A stretch of DNA of 64,000 nt from contig CM054062.1 of NCBI GenBank assembly GCA_028641055.1, positions 235,178,376-235,242,375 on the forward strand, in the 5' to 3' direction. Below are positions 11,801 through 22,699 of this stretch, piece after piece. Source of the DNA: Alopecurus myosuroides. Lineage: Eukaryota; Streptophyta; Magnoliopsida; Poales; Poaceae. Under the pieces are notes generated by a model, which made no database searches, was not told where the DNA came from, and worked only from the letters and a program-made list of their open reading frames with translations. A program made the translations under genes and the position numbers. Position 1 is the first letter of the stretch, and each line of letters starts with the position of its first letter.

Positions 11801-12828
11801 CAGTGGGTGTTCCACTAGCCTTCCAAGGCGTTTTAGGGTCACAATGCCTCTGGTTGCACTTGTGGAAAAAAATTCCAATACACAATCATCACAAAGCCAC
11901 ACACACTAGTGAAAACAATAGGGTGCAAATAATCAAGCAAATGCTACTCAAGCTTTCCTATAAATTGAAGTGCAAGCTAATAGGGGTGATAACAACATAA
12001 AATCAGTACCAAAGTGGTACTGAACTCCTCATGACAACATAAAGAACCTAGGTTCTAAACCTAACAATACAATGCCCAAAATTCTATTTAATTAAAAGAC
12101 TAGATAACAATACTATGCTACTCCTTATCTCTATTTGTTTCCAAACAAACCCAAACTTCCTAACATGCTAGTACTGTAAGGAAAAATAATTATAACAGAG
12201 AGTAACACATCTGCATATGCTAGAAAACAAGAATATAAAACACAAACATTTTTTTGAAACTACACACACAAAATTAAATAAAAACAAAAAAGTGTTGAAC
12301 CTAGATATGCACACCATAATTAATCTAGAGCTCTACAAATTACACCAAGATAGGATTAGATAGATATAGTAATACACAAACTCATCCAATTGGATTCACA
12401 TCAAAAATCATCTCTAGACAACCTACAAAAATCATAGAAATGCCCATTGAATATTTACCAAAATGCATGGAATTTTCTATAGTAAACTCTCCTTGATGCA
12501 AGGCCAAGTGCTAGTGCTAGATATCATCAAGGGTTAGAATAAATTCCCCTAACTTCTATTTTTACCAGCCCAAAAGCTAGGGCTCACTTTCTGGCATTTT
12601 TCTAAAAAGAAAAAAGTCATAGGACATGGGCCTAAATCAAACAGCGCGGCCCAACAAGCGTTCAAAGTGCCCCAAGCGCATGCGCGCGCGCTGGCACTGC
12701 GCAGCAACGATCCCGTTTAAAGGAATCCGTCGATCTCGTGATCGACGGCCCTGGGCGCTTCTTCCTCCTCTCCTCTCTCTCTCACATCGGACACGACTGG
12801 GTAATGGCGGCGGCGTTGTGCTCACCTA

Positions 12829-12860
12829 CACTACCAAATTTCGCGCGGTCTGGGACGTTT
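12829..12860 (+). repeat. CACTA left terminal inverted repeat
   Basis: Starts CACTACCAAATT right after TSD CTA. Inverse of the right end, with about 6 mismatches in 32 bases. Confidence 0.85.
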
Positions 12861-13740
12861 CAATACCGTTGCGGATGGGCTCTAAACCGTCGCGAAGGGA
12901 AATCCGCGACGGTTTGCTCGACGGAGTGAGAACGTCCCTGATCGACTGTCACGGGCGATTCTGCGACATTAATTTGAACGGGAGAACGTTCAGGATATCC
13001 GCAACGTTCTGAAAATCGTCGCGAGCATCTGGGCCGTCCGGTCCCGGCCCATTAAGCGGCAACGTTGTTTTTCGTCGTTGTCGGCTCACACGTGGCAAAG
13101 GATTAACTGACGGTTGTTAGCATAATCAGCTGACGTCACAGTACAGGCAGCTTACGTCATTACGATCGCAACGTTTTTTTCCTCGAAAATAGATTCTGTT
13201 GAGGCACCGTTTCTGATATCACCAATCCGTTCATGACGTCATAATCACCGATCCCGTTCACGACGATTTTTGTCATCGCGGCCTCGACCAATCATGTGAA
13301 ACCATGTGGACACCATCTGCGACGAACTTGCTAGCGTCGTGGTATGAGATGACGCAACGAGATGACGCCACGTGAAACAATTGTACGTCGCCGCGTGTTT
13401 TTTTCGGGGACGATCTCCGGTCTTCATAGGCTACGCGGTGACGGATTTTTTTCCGACCCAAAACGACGCCACGTGGACCAAGTGCATGGTGTCACGTGGC
13501 GCCCTTTTTCCGCGACGTTTCTGTTTCGTTGTGGAACTACCCAGTCATAAAATGACAAGTGGATCATGTGCACGGTGCCACATGGCACCTTTTCGCGACG
13601 TTTTTATCTTCGTTGTGGAACTGTCCAACCGTAAAACGACACGTGGGCATGGCATACAGCACCATGTGTCCTAATCCGGGTCTGTTTTTACGTTACGATA
13701 CTACGACGTTTTTTTTTCGTGCGAGATGGGTGCTTAAATC
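12861..13740. repeat. CACTA left subterminal repeat region
   Basis: Dense array of short motifs around a CGCGACG/CGACGTT core on both strands. It includes a tandem pair of roughly 90 bp units near 13505-13670 that both contain 'cgacgtttntntttcgttgtggaact'-like sequence. In CACTA elements such motifs bind the TNPA protein. The ORFs that cross this stretch are an effect of its GC content. Confidence 0.7.
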
Positions 13741-13894
13741 ATCGTTCGAATTGACTTTTCCATGTTCCATATGCAGAAAAGCAAACCACATAGCAGGCAT
13801 CAAATACAGAAATTAAAGCACTAGTGGTTTATTTTACCGAAAAGCAAACCAACATACAGAAATTCAGCTTTCAGCAACACAACCATAGTTTCAA

Positions 13895-14980
13895 TTACCA
13901 CTTGCACTGAGCTAACTGCTCAAGCAGGGCAACTCCTTGTTGGCACATTTTTAGCTCGTCTTGTTCCTTCCGCATATCTTCCATTTCAAATGCAAACCGG
14001 AGCCTCATTCGCTCAGATTCTGCATTCGCCGCCCTCAAATCAGCAGTTGTGATGCGCATATTGGCATGCCCCCCTCTCTCAACATGAGTTTGCACTTGGT
14101 GTTCAGACTTTGAAATACTTGTTTCCACACGAGATTTCTTCGACAAAGTATGCTTTCCATGATCCAGCATGACACCTAAAGTATCATACTCATCCTCTCA
14201 AGCTGGTGTCGACATCATCCTTTTCTTGCTTGCCTATCAAGCATGCAAAGAAAATAGATGTAACTATATACAGAAAACAGATGAAACTATCAGGTGACCA
14301 GCAATGTACAGAAAATAGATGAAACTAATAGATGGCCAGCAATATACAGAAAATATTTGGAAAATAGCAGATGACAATCAACCAAGCGTGTCTGTAATTA
14401 CAAATGACCTAGCAGATGTCAAGCATGTCAGGAGCATAGATGGAAACCATGTTAAAATGACAAGCACGACCTTAATTAGCTTGCCAAAACGTCTTATGGT
14501 ATGGAATAGATGAAGTAGCACAAAATATATGACACGACAGTAATCAAACTGTTCAACACAAGATAAGTAAGATGTGCCCTAGTTGTTGTTTTTTTAACTA
14601 AAGAGAGTTTTTATTACTTAAAGAGTTTTAAGCATTACACTCTAGTTGTTGTGATATCATGGAAGAATGTTGAGCTGCCGAATTAGGGAATAACCTGCAA
14701 CTCATTGTCCTCACTGAATAGGGATTGACATGACCAGTCTCCTTCACTGGAATCTGATTCCTCTTCAACATCATCCTCAGGAGTGTACTCAGATCCAGAG
14801 TCTTCCTTCTTGATCTTTTTGGGTGTGAATACAGTAGGACATGAAAGAATACTTCACACCCAGTTGATTCATCCTTGCACTGTTTGCCATGATAGTTGTG
14901 GCACGCTCTTCTTCCATGGGGTGTAGTGGTGATCCTAACATGAATAAATAACTCAAACTAAGCTCCAAATATAAACACTT
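13895..14980 (-). pseudogene. Coiled-coil/acidic ORF remnant of the CACTA, possibly TNP1/TNPA-like
   Basis: Two minus-strand parts. The upstream part (about 14980-14700) has MEEERATTIMANSARMNQLG and, after one frameshift, a Lys/Asp/Glu stretch (KKIKKEDSGSEY...PEDDVEEESDSSEGD). The downstream part (14170-13895) is a helical, coiled-coil-like end (LRAANAESERMRLRFAFEME, then EDMRKEQDELK). The IM-x-NS-x-x-x-x-x-LG opening resembles ORF1 proteins I recall from grass CACTA elements. That would make it the remnant of a TNPA-type DNA-binding protein, but I cannot confirm it. Between the parts are several stops, so it cannot make a full protein without unseen introns. Confidence 0.4.
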
Positions 14981-15649
14981 GGTAAGAACATAATACATCA
15001 TCAAAAATTAAGGTACTCATCCTGTAAGATCAGTCCAGTGTAAGTAATATAAGTTCTGATCGTAGATTCGTAACTAAGACTGATAGGATCATAAGCAAAG
15101 TGAGTTTAAACCTAATAGTATACAGGCTGGAAATAAGCAAACTTTTACCGTAGGAAAACAAAGCTGGATACTTCTATTTTTACTTTTATGCAAGATTAGC
15201 AAGAAGGTCCCCCTAACGATTTCCATTAAAAGAAACCATGCAGTCTTTTCTACTACGAAAGCAAATAATTAAAAAAAGGAGCATCAGGAGGGCAACACAC
15301 CCATTTCCGCTACATATTTGTCAGAATTAACACATGGACAAGCCTTTGTTTACCACTATACAAAGTTATAAATGCAAATCCAATAACAAAGATGGATATA
15401 AGGAACCATCAATCATACAACTAAACAGAGAAACAGTTTAGAGAGATTTATTACATCAAACATTAGCAGAATAATTAAGAAGCATCGATCAAAAAATTTA
15501 GAGAGATTAATTGCATCTAACATAAGAAGAATCAAGCATACAATTAAATAGACAACTAATTCAGAAAAATTAATTGCATCGAACATATGAAGAACCATCA
15601 ATCTTACCGCGTTTCTCGCCTTCAACCTTTACCCGTCTTGGCGTGGTTG

Positions 15650-15960
15650 CAGACATTGATGGTGAAGTTGCGGCGAGGTTGGAGACGAGGGGGGCATATC
15701 TGGACGTACGGCGAGGTTAATGGCAAGGTGGCACACCAGCGAGCACACGAAGGCGAGGTTGAAGATGAGGTGGCAGATCTGGACGTACGGCGAGGTTAAT
15801 GGCGAGGTGGCACACCAGCAAGAACACGAAGGCGAGGTTGGTGCGATGTGGCAGACCGGAGAGCACGATGGCGAGGTGGCACACCAGGGAGCACACGATG
15901 GCGAGGTTGGTGACGATGTGGAAGACCGGTGAGCACGACGGCTAGGTGGTGGTCCTGGAC
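15650..15960. repeat. GC-rich minisatellite in the CACTA
   Basis: Imperfect tandem repeat with a 79 bp period (tggacgtacggcgaggttaa at 15701 and 15780). It then decays into shorter units built on 'gcgaggtggcacaccag' and 'gagcacacgatggcgaggttggtga'. Both strands are open across it (for example 16012-15629 minus) because of the repeat, and I do not treat those frames as genes. Confidence 0.75.
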
Positions 15961-16669
15961 GGTGACCTTGGCGGGGTGGGGGATCTCGACGGCGACGTCG
16001 GAGATCTGGCAAGTGAGCTATACGGCGATGTGTAAGATGGGTGGGATCTGGTCTGGGAGGACGGGGACTGGAGGGGAGAAGGGGGAGTAGTCGATTCTTT
16101 GGGCGAGGGCCGAGGGGATAAGGGAGAGTTTCAAAATGATTACATAAATGCCCTCCGCGATAAAGTTTGACCGTTGTGTGCGGGAGGACTGAGAAGTAAT
16201 ATTCTTGCGCGAATTTTTTGAGTGACCTGTCCTGGCGCCAAATTTTCGGAGGGACGCGAAATTTTGGCGGAAGTGCGGGAAACTATGCTAGCCGTCGGAT
16301 GCTGATGGGTGGCTTAAACAAATTGACCATTTAAGCAATAATTTACTAAAGGGACCTGATGGGTGGCTTAAACAAATTGATCATTTGCGCAATAATTTAC
16401 TAAAGGGACCTTGTGAGGAAATAAAGAAGTATTATGAAATAATTTTGGAGTTGAGGTCGTCGGGCATAAAACGCGTTAGAATATGCAGAACGGTTCTATG
16501 TGAAACCAACAGTAACTAAAGAACTACAGATAACTGAGTACTTGCAACACAACTCATACTATTAACTTAATTATAGAGTAGCAAAACACAATCACAGCAC
16601 ACACAGACGTGTCGACAAGTAAAACACGACGAGTCGACGACGTAGCAGGTTACACATATGCTCTATAAG

Positions 16670-17030
16670 CACACTAGTTGCCGCGATGAAGGACACGAAC
16701 AACCGGACGCACCAATGGGACGGACTCGTTCCAGAGGAGCAAAGGGTTGACCTGGACGCAGCACACCAGGGTGTCGTTCAGCCAGTATAGGCCGCCGTGC
16801 AGATTTGCTCCTAAGCCATGTTCCCAAAGCCTGGCGTAGACCCCGCCGCCATCCTTGCCGTGGTCGACGATGTGCGCGGCGCTCCAAGCAGAGATATTTT
16901 CACCATCGGTGAAGAACTGACCACGTCGAAGAGGACATAGCCGTCGGGGCGGACGTACTCCACTTGGTGTGCGTCCTCGAGCGGTTCCTCACCGATCAGC
17001 TCGATGGTCGTACAGGCCATTGCGCGTGCA
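16670..17030 (-). pseudogene. Captured gene fragment, unrecognised, with frameshift
   Basis: The minus frame from 17038 begins MACTTIELIGEEPLEDAHQV and reads on as VEYVRPDGYVLFDVV. One frameshift near 16920 moves into a second frame with FFTDGENISAWSAAHIVDHG and, further on, a Leu/Val-rich stretch (GGLYWLNDTLVCCVQV...VRPVVRVLHRG) ending at a stop near 16670. Codon use and the hydrophobic pattern look like a real grass protein, possibly one of the DUF295/DUF1618 group, but I do not recognise it firmly. It lies inside the CACTA, so it was probably captured. Confidence 0.4.
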
Positions 17031-17639
17031 AAGAGCACAAAGCTGACCTAGCTCTTGTGTTTTGCACAAACTATCTATTCGAGACGTGTTGATGAAGGGG
17101 GTGCGTTTTGCAGAGGCCCTCCAAATGCACCGATCGGGTAATATAGCGACGGGGAGAGGCATGCCGGCAGATCACCAAACAACATTAATTGGTGCCGAGA
17201 CCGGCCTTTACCATTGAATTTGCTGTCCAGGCGCAGCGATGACAACGAGCACACACAAACGGCCGGGTCATGCAGGCGTGGAGCAACGCATGTATCACGG
17301 GCCAGTACGCATACGCCGGTGCCGACTTCGACCCGGAAGTCCACAACTAGTTGTTTGTGTGTGCAACAGCAGAAGCGAGGCATGGGCATGCATGCATATA
17401 GCCGGGCACGCGCGCAGGCACGCATTAAGATCAAGACGCGACGGGTCACGCAGGCACAGCACGCAGCGCACGGAGACAAAGAGTGCACGTCTCGCGCGGC
17501 ATGCAGCTAGCTCGCCCAAAGTTTGCAGGCATGGAATGCAACAACTAACTAGCCCCAAAGCAGGCTCAGCACGCATGTAGACAGAACTGTGGCGACGTCC
17601 CGTCTTTCCCATGCACTGAGACGTGAAATTTTAAGGGGG

Positions 17640-17745
17640 CGAGCATATATCTCTCCTCCTGCACTCCTAAAGTCCCCTCCTCCATTAGCTTCTCTCCTCC
17701 TCCACTCCTAAAGTCCACTCATCCATTAGCTTCGCTCGGCCTCCA
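17640..17745 (+). repeat. Tandem duplication and TATA-like site before the 17.8 kb ORF
   Basis: Two copies of 'ctctcctcctNcactcctaaagtcc' followed by 'ctcatccattagctt' style sequence, about 55 bp apart. GCATATATC at 17644 could serve as a TATA box. Pyrimidine-rich sequence like this is common in grass 5' untranslated regions. Confidence 0.35.
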
Positions 17746-17762
17746 CTATGCACTAACGCTGA

Positions 17763-18308
17763 CGCGACAAGGCCGGACAACGAGCTGCGGGTGCCCACGC
17801 GCCTCCATCTGACGATAATCTGCTGACGGTGGAGGACGCGCGCGCACTTATCCGCACGAACACTCCCGTGCGGGCTGCTTTACGCCTCCCGGAAGGTTGG
17901 ACGACCAATGCTATCTTCGTCCCGGTGGCGCTGCTTTTCTCCGGCCAGGAACGGGTCGACTACATCAACCAGTGCTACGATAACATGTCGTGGCAGACGA
18001 GGCGTCATGACCCCCAGGACGCCATGTCTTCGTTGTACAGGGGCGAGCAAGTGGAGCTGGAGTTCATAGGGCGGCTCCACTCCTACATCATCGACAGCAG
18101 CATGCACTCCAGCGACACGGAGTGTTCCGACGAGGAGGAGGAGGAAGAGGACTCGCCCAAGACAGAGTGGCGGCCCTTGGCACGGCCGGAACCTGCCGCC
18201 CCGCCAGCAAATGCCTTCTTCCTCCCATGTAACTGCCCCATTTTCAGCTGGGCACTTGCACAGCCGAGAACCTACCCGACTGCGGGTCCGAGGAGTGCCA
18301 CCACCTAG
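17763..18308 (+). pseudogene. GC-rich ORF of unknown family, likely captured exon
   Basis: Open from 17763 to the TAG at 18306. There is no ATG until the Met of DNMSWQTRRHD, about 45 codons into the conserved-looking part, so it is either an internal exon or has lost its start. Features: a compact N-terminal region (ALRLPEGWTTNAIFVPVALL), an acidic run DEEEEEED near the middle, and a Pro/Ala-rich tail. I do not recognise the family. It lies inside the CACTA, on the plus strand. Confidence 0.4.
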
Positions 18309-18399
18309 GTTAGGCTTTTATTGACTGTAATTATTATTATCTTAATTAAGCTCCCTTCAGTGTGAATATATCATCTTTATTTTGACTAAAGTTTGATTG

Positions 18400-18880
18400 A
18401 AACTCCCTAAATTTCAGCTCCGAAGGGGGTGTCCCAATTGTATATTTAGTTTGCCTGTGGTAGGCTTCTCATGCTCAAAGTCAACTTTTTTGTCTACCCC
18501 TTCCACCGGCGTCGGAAGGGGGTGTCCCAATGGGATATTTTGTTTGGGTGTGTTAGGGTAGGCCATAGGTACATGGAGAACTAATATCTGCCGGAGGAGA
18601 ATGATCTGCTGACTTAAGAAGATTGAGCTGCTGTTTGAACTGCTATCTGAAGATATCATTTGGCTTATGTTGCAGCTGCTATCTGTTGGGAGTCTGAATT
18701 GTGTGTTGTATCATGCATCTCTAGTCAGTTTGAAAATGTTTGACTTACGTTGCGACTATTACTGTTGTAATATGTCAGTTTGATATCTAGTCAGTTTGAA
18801 AATGTTTGACTTATCTTGCGACTATTATCTGTTGTAATACGTCAGTTTGATCTCTAGTCAGTTTCAAAATGTTCAAGTTT
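18400..18880. repeat. Short tandem repeats downstream of the 17.8 kb ORF
   Basis: Two units of about 105 bp start 'gaagggggtgtcccaat' (near 18423 and 18517). Then three units of about 65 bp carry 'ctagtcagtttgaaaatgtttgac' (near 18720, 18788 and 18855). No coding potential. They look like local duplications inside the CACTA. Confidence 0.6.
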
Positions 18881-19113
18881 GTTGTTGAATTTGAGTTGAA
18901 TCTAAGGCTCCTAATATTTGACCAATTAATGTTAATTCATGCCAAAAAAAACATAGGAGCAAGGTATTTCATCTATAAATCATGGAAACAAATTCCAGGT
19001 ATTACATATTGCACAAAATTACATTAATATGTAAAACAAACATATTTTTCGCGCACACAAACCAGAACACAAATAAGAACACTTATTATCAAGCGCTAAA
19101 AACACTTCAACAA

Positions 19114-19837
19114 CTAATCCCTACGTATCCTTTTGCTCGTGCCCTCGTTGCCGCGGCAGCGGCGTGGAGCTCTTTCTTCGCTCCTGCACCAGGGGTGGAT
19201 CTTCTCCAGCCATGTTGGACCTAAACTGTTTTTCATGTCTCGGATCCTTCTGATAGCTTGTAGCAGACATATCAGTCCACCGCTGTATAGTTGCGGCTTG
19301 TTGGAGTCATCTTCCATTCCTAATATTGGTGCAGGTATGATGGAAATCAGACTTCATCTTGAGGTACCAACTGTCTATGATATTTCCTGCTAGAGTATCC
19401 ATTCCAATTTTTGGTACCCTGAATTCCATCTGGATGTCATGGTGGTACTGTGGTGGCAGAAAGAAGCCTGATTGGGCAAGAGCCTTCTTGTCGCTCGTCG
19501 TCTCCACGCTTGCGAACGTGATCTTCTTTGTTGAAAAGAAATCTTGCAGCAACTTGCATCCATGATCTATCTGCGGCGACCTGCACGAGTGGTACACGAG
19601 GATGTGGTTGCGCATGGCGATTTGCACGACGGCGACGGCATGGGGTCTGTAAGCATTGCTACGTGTGTACTCAAGGTCGAAGCCCAAGAACTTGTGCTTT
19701 TCAAGCTGAAGCCATTGCTCGAAATTGGCTAGGGCAGTCTCCAAGGCACGTTCCTCGTTGGTGTAAATCACCTCCAGCATCTTGCCGCCGTGGACAGGGA
19801 GGCTGATAACCTCCGTGGTTGGTCGGCAATCGTCCAT
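19114..19837 (-). pseudogene. Werner-type 3'-5' exonuclease (DEDDy) captured in the CACTA, decayed 3' end
   Basis: Predicted 3'-5' exonuclease of the WRN exonuclease-like family, which trims DNA or RNA ends using two metal ions. The minus frame from ATG 19837 runs 176 codons. Exo I motif FDLEYTRS (Asp-x-Glu) is near residue 54, followed by VAVVQIAMRNHILVYHSC and the Exo II neighbourhood ITFASVETTSDK. At 19307-19309 a TGA stops the frame. Beyond it, fragments of the Exo III helix (AIRRIRDM, near 19240) appear in another frame, so the C-terminal third is broken. A TATA-like TGTATATG on the minus strand lies near 20075. Its neighbour 20467-21700 points the other way. I am confident of the family, less so that it is expressed. 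Confidence 0.7.
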
Positions 19838-20466
19838 GGCAAGTCTCCGCCGTGGGCTTGGAAGAAGAGTCGAGGAAGATGAAGTCTAGATTCGATGGGT
19901 CGATGGGTTCGGCAGAAGAGTCGGGGAAGATGATGAACGGAATGAGCGCAAATGGTAACTGCAAATGGCAACCGCCTAAATATCGAAGGCGCGTGTGGAA
20001 CGAAGGCGTGTGAACCCAAGCGAGTAGATGAACGAACGGGAAACTAATGGCAACTGAAAACGAGGCAGAGTGCATATACACGTTCGTCACCATGGGTGGC
20101 CGTTTGACCTCCCTCGCAAATGACCGTTGTGTTCGCAGGAAGAGAGCAATTTGTTGGATCGGTTTGGCTGAATTTGTTCGACTTATAGGTGACCCTGACT
20201 CGTTGTGGCCCCGTTTGACAGTGACTAAATGTCACATCACTCTGTGTTTGACAAAGTCAGCCCACGGGAGAGCCATGCAGAGACATGCATGCGCACATGT
20301 CAGCAGGCCCAACGGCCCTCGAAATGACAGTCAGTATAAATGCCCCTCCTGCTTGCATCGCCTCCCTCCCCCACCATTCCGGCCCAAAATCTAGCAAAAA
20401 TCCCACTTAGCTCCGGCCCCAACGCCTCCCTCCTTCTCCCCCAACCTTCAGGCGGTTCCGCGAGGA
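19838..20466. promoter_or_regulatory. Shared intergenic (bidirectional) region between exonuclease and zf-XS-like gene
   Basis: About 630 bp separates two head-to-head ATGs (19837 minus, 20467 plus). TATAAAT at 20335-20341 is 126 bp before the plus ATG and is followed by a C-rich leader typical of grass 5' UTRs. A TATA-like motif for the minus gene is near 20075. Confidence 0.5.
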
Positions 20467-21660
20467 ATGGAGGACGTCGTCGCATCATCTGCTGCTGACG
20501 CGGCCCACCATGTCGGTTGGACCTCATGTCCGGATCCGATGCAGGGGAATAACACCAGCGCGGCATCTGCTGTCGTCGCCGCAGGTGCGGCCGGCCATGG
20601 CGGTTCGCTGTCATCGCCTCCTCCGGCGGTGGAAGCGCCGGGACTCCCTCTCCTATCCGGTCTGGGGGACCCCGTGGGGGAGGTACTGGCGATCGAGGAG
20701 GTCGTCTCCGACGAGGAGTCTGAGGTGCTTCCCTAAACATATATATCTAGCCCTAGTTTAGTATTTAAGATCCAATGGTTTGTAAAGACATGCAAGCAAG
20801 TTGGATCTGTAGACGGGGATTCTACATATGCAACTGCGAACCCAGCGCCCCCTATTACCCAGCGGTCGGAACAGTGTAGTTGAATTTTATTTCATAGAAA
20901 AAAATACACATTAAGCCTTGTAACTGACTGTTTGCCTAGGCTTGAATCTATTCCCGGGTCTCTAATGATTTTAGGTCCTGGATTCTAGAGCTTGTAGAAT
21001 AGAGCGATTGGTATATACAAGTTAGGAATTAGCTATACATGATTTCGATGGCATTTTGTCTATCTGCAAGTTCTATTGTCCCATTCGAATGTGGGCATAA
21101 ATTCTAGACTTGTTATTACATGCTAAGTCCATTAACTAACTGCATATATGTGGTACCATTTATGTTCTGCTTAAATTTCTGTATGCTATTTAAGCAAAGA
21201 TTGATGTCATTAGTTTATCAATGGCATGGTTATTTGATTTAAACTAGTGTTAGTACGTGCATTTTAAAAATGACCTAGAATTAGAGTGTGGTGCTAACTT
21301 TTGTTTCGTTCCTAATTTGAAGCATTCCTATGACGGCGTATCATCTGACAAGGAGTCCCGCGATGCTAAGAGCAGACATGTTCTCAGGAAGCTGCAGAAT
21401 GGGCAAATTAGGTACCGTCGTCGCGCCGGCATATGCTGTTCTGCCCCTTCTGCTGTAGGAACATTGACACGAGCATCGTCAGCATGATCCAGCATGCCAG
21501 CGGCATTGGACGTGGCTCAAAAAACCGCGTGCCTTAGAGCCAAGCACGCTGCCTACGGTGTGTTCCTAAAGAAGTTGCTCGCGCGTAATATCCGCTTAGG
21601 GCTCGCGCATCGTCATGTGAACCCCAATCACCAGGATGGGAATCCTCGGAGGAGCCAGTA
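20467..21660 (+). pseudogene. zf-XS-like zinc-finger protein gene, two exons, frameshifted, in the CACTA
   Basis: Exon 1 starts at ATG 20467 and encodes an Ala/Pro/Ser-rich, acidic leader ending VVSDEESE at 20724. A GT donor follows, and an AG acceptor at 21321-21322 joins in frame to HSYDGVSSDKESRD. The second exon then holds LRKLQNGQIRYRRR. After a frameshift comes FCPFC followed by MIQHASGIGRGSK, and after a second frameshift at an A6 run, RAKHAAYGVFLKKLLARNI up to a TAA near 21660. The pattern C-x2-C...H...H with QHA-x-GIG-x-GS and a final AKH helix is that of the zf-XS finger found in SGS3/FDM-type proteins. Those proteins act in RNA silencing. No XS domain itself is seen. The two frame breaks make it a likely pseudogene. 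Confidence 0.55.
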
Positions 21661-22680
21661 ATGCTGTCGCTTGTGCCGAATACTGTAATGGTGTCCTGAT
21701 GAACTTAATTTGAATAGTTGTGCTACTAGCTAATGTTCTGGTTTGGACAAGTAGTATATGTAAGAACTTTATTAGTATTGTGGAAGAATTCCTCGTCTGT
21801 GTAAGAATTTAAGTACTATATATGTAGTACTTCTATCCTATGTTGCTTGAGCCGATCATGTTTTTAGGATGCCTAAATATGGTATAACTTAGTAATAAGT
21901 GGATGTGTCACGTCCATTTAGTACTCGATCATGCCCAATAAGCTAATCCTTTTTGAAAACTCGTTGATCTGATGATCAATAGTTTTTAATTCTTCATTTA
22001 ATTAGTAGAAAATAAAGAACTAATGGTAAGAATGCAACCTTTTTCGTATTAGCAAAGATTTACATTTAAAAAACCTTCAATTTATGGGACAACATGCCAC
22101 AGTTGGCAGCTATAGCCCTTTGTACCCTAATTAACACATAGACCATCAATTTTTAAAAATTCACATCCAAACCTAACATCTGCGCGCCTAAATTACGACC
22201 GCTAACAGCTGCGCGCACGCTAAAAAACGAAACAGTCTCACACGGGGTCCCACTCGTCAGCGTCACAGGCGCGCGCGCTAAATATTCACCGAAACAGCCT
22301 CACACGGGGTCCTACTCGTCAGCGTCACGGTCCGCTGTGCTCCCTCGCCCACTCTCGGCTACTTCCCCACTGAAAGGGATCACTCTGCCCCCTCCCCAAA
22401 AAACCCAGTGCCTCCACTTCGCCCACTGGGCGGCGGCTATCACGGCGGCGCCCTCCCTAGCTTCCTCGTCCTCACCGACGTTCTCAACCAATGACTGGTA
22501 AGTGCTGGTTGCCTCCCTTCCCTTCCTCAACCAAACGATTCTATCTAGGTTAGATGGCGGCGGATCTAGGTTAGATGCCGGCGGATGTAGGTTAGATGCC
22601 AGCGGCCACCGCCGTTGACGTGTTTTAGGTCACCACCAGCCATGGATTTAGCTCACTCTATCGTCACAGGTATCTCGAAG
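21661..22680. other. Non-coding CACTA interior
   Basis: AT-rich to about 22180. Then a direct repeat of about 70 bp around 'cacacggggtcc.actcgtcagcgtcac' (copies near 22237 and 22302), which looks like grass promoter sequence ahead of the next gene fragment. No ORF that I can support. Confidence 0.5.
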
Positions 22681-22699
22681 ATCGCTTCCCCCACCCAAG

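Noticed and set aside
17075..17612. Four overlapping ORFs on both strands
   Set aside because: All share the same GC-rich bases, none shows a domain or splice logic, and they overlap one another completely.
20300..20740. Minus-strand 146-codon Arg/Pro-rich ORF
   Set aside because: Exact shadow of the first exon of the zf-XS-like gene and its leader.
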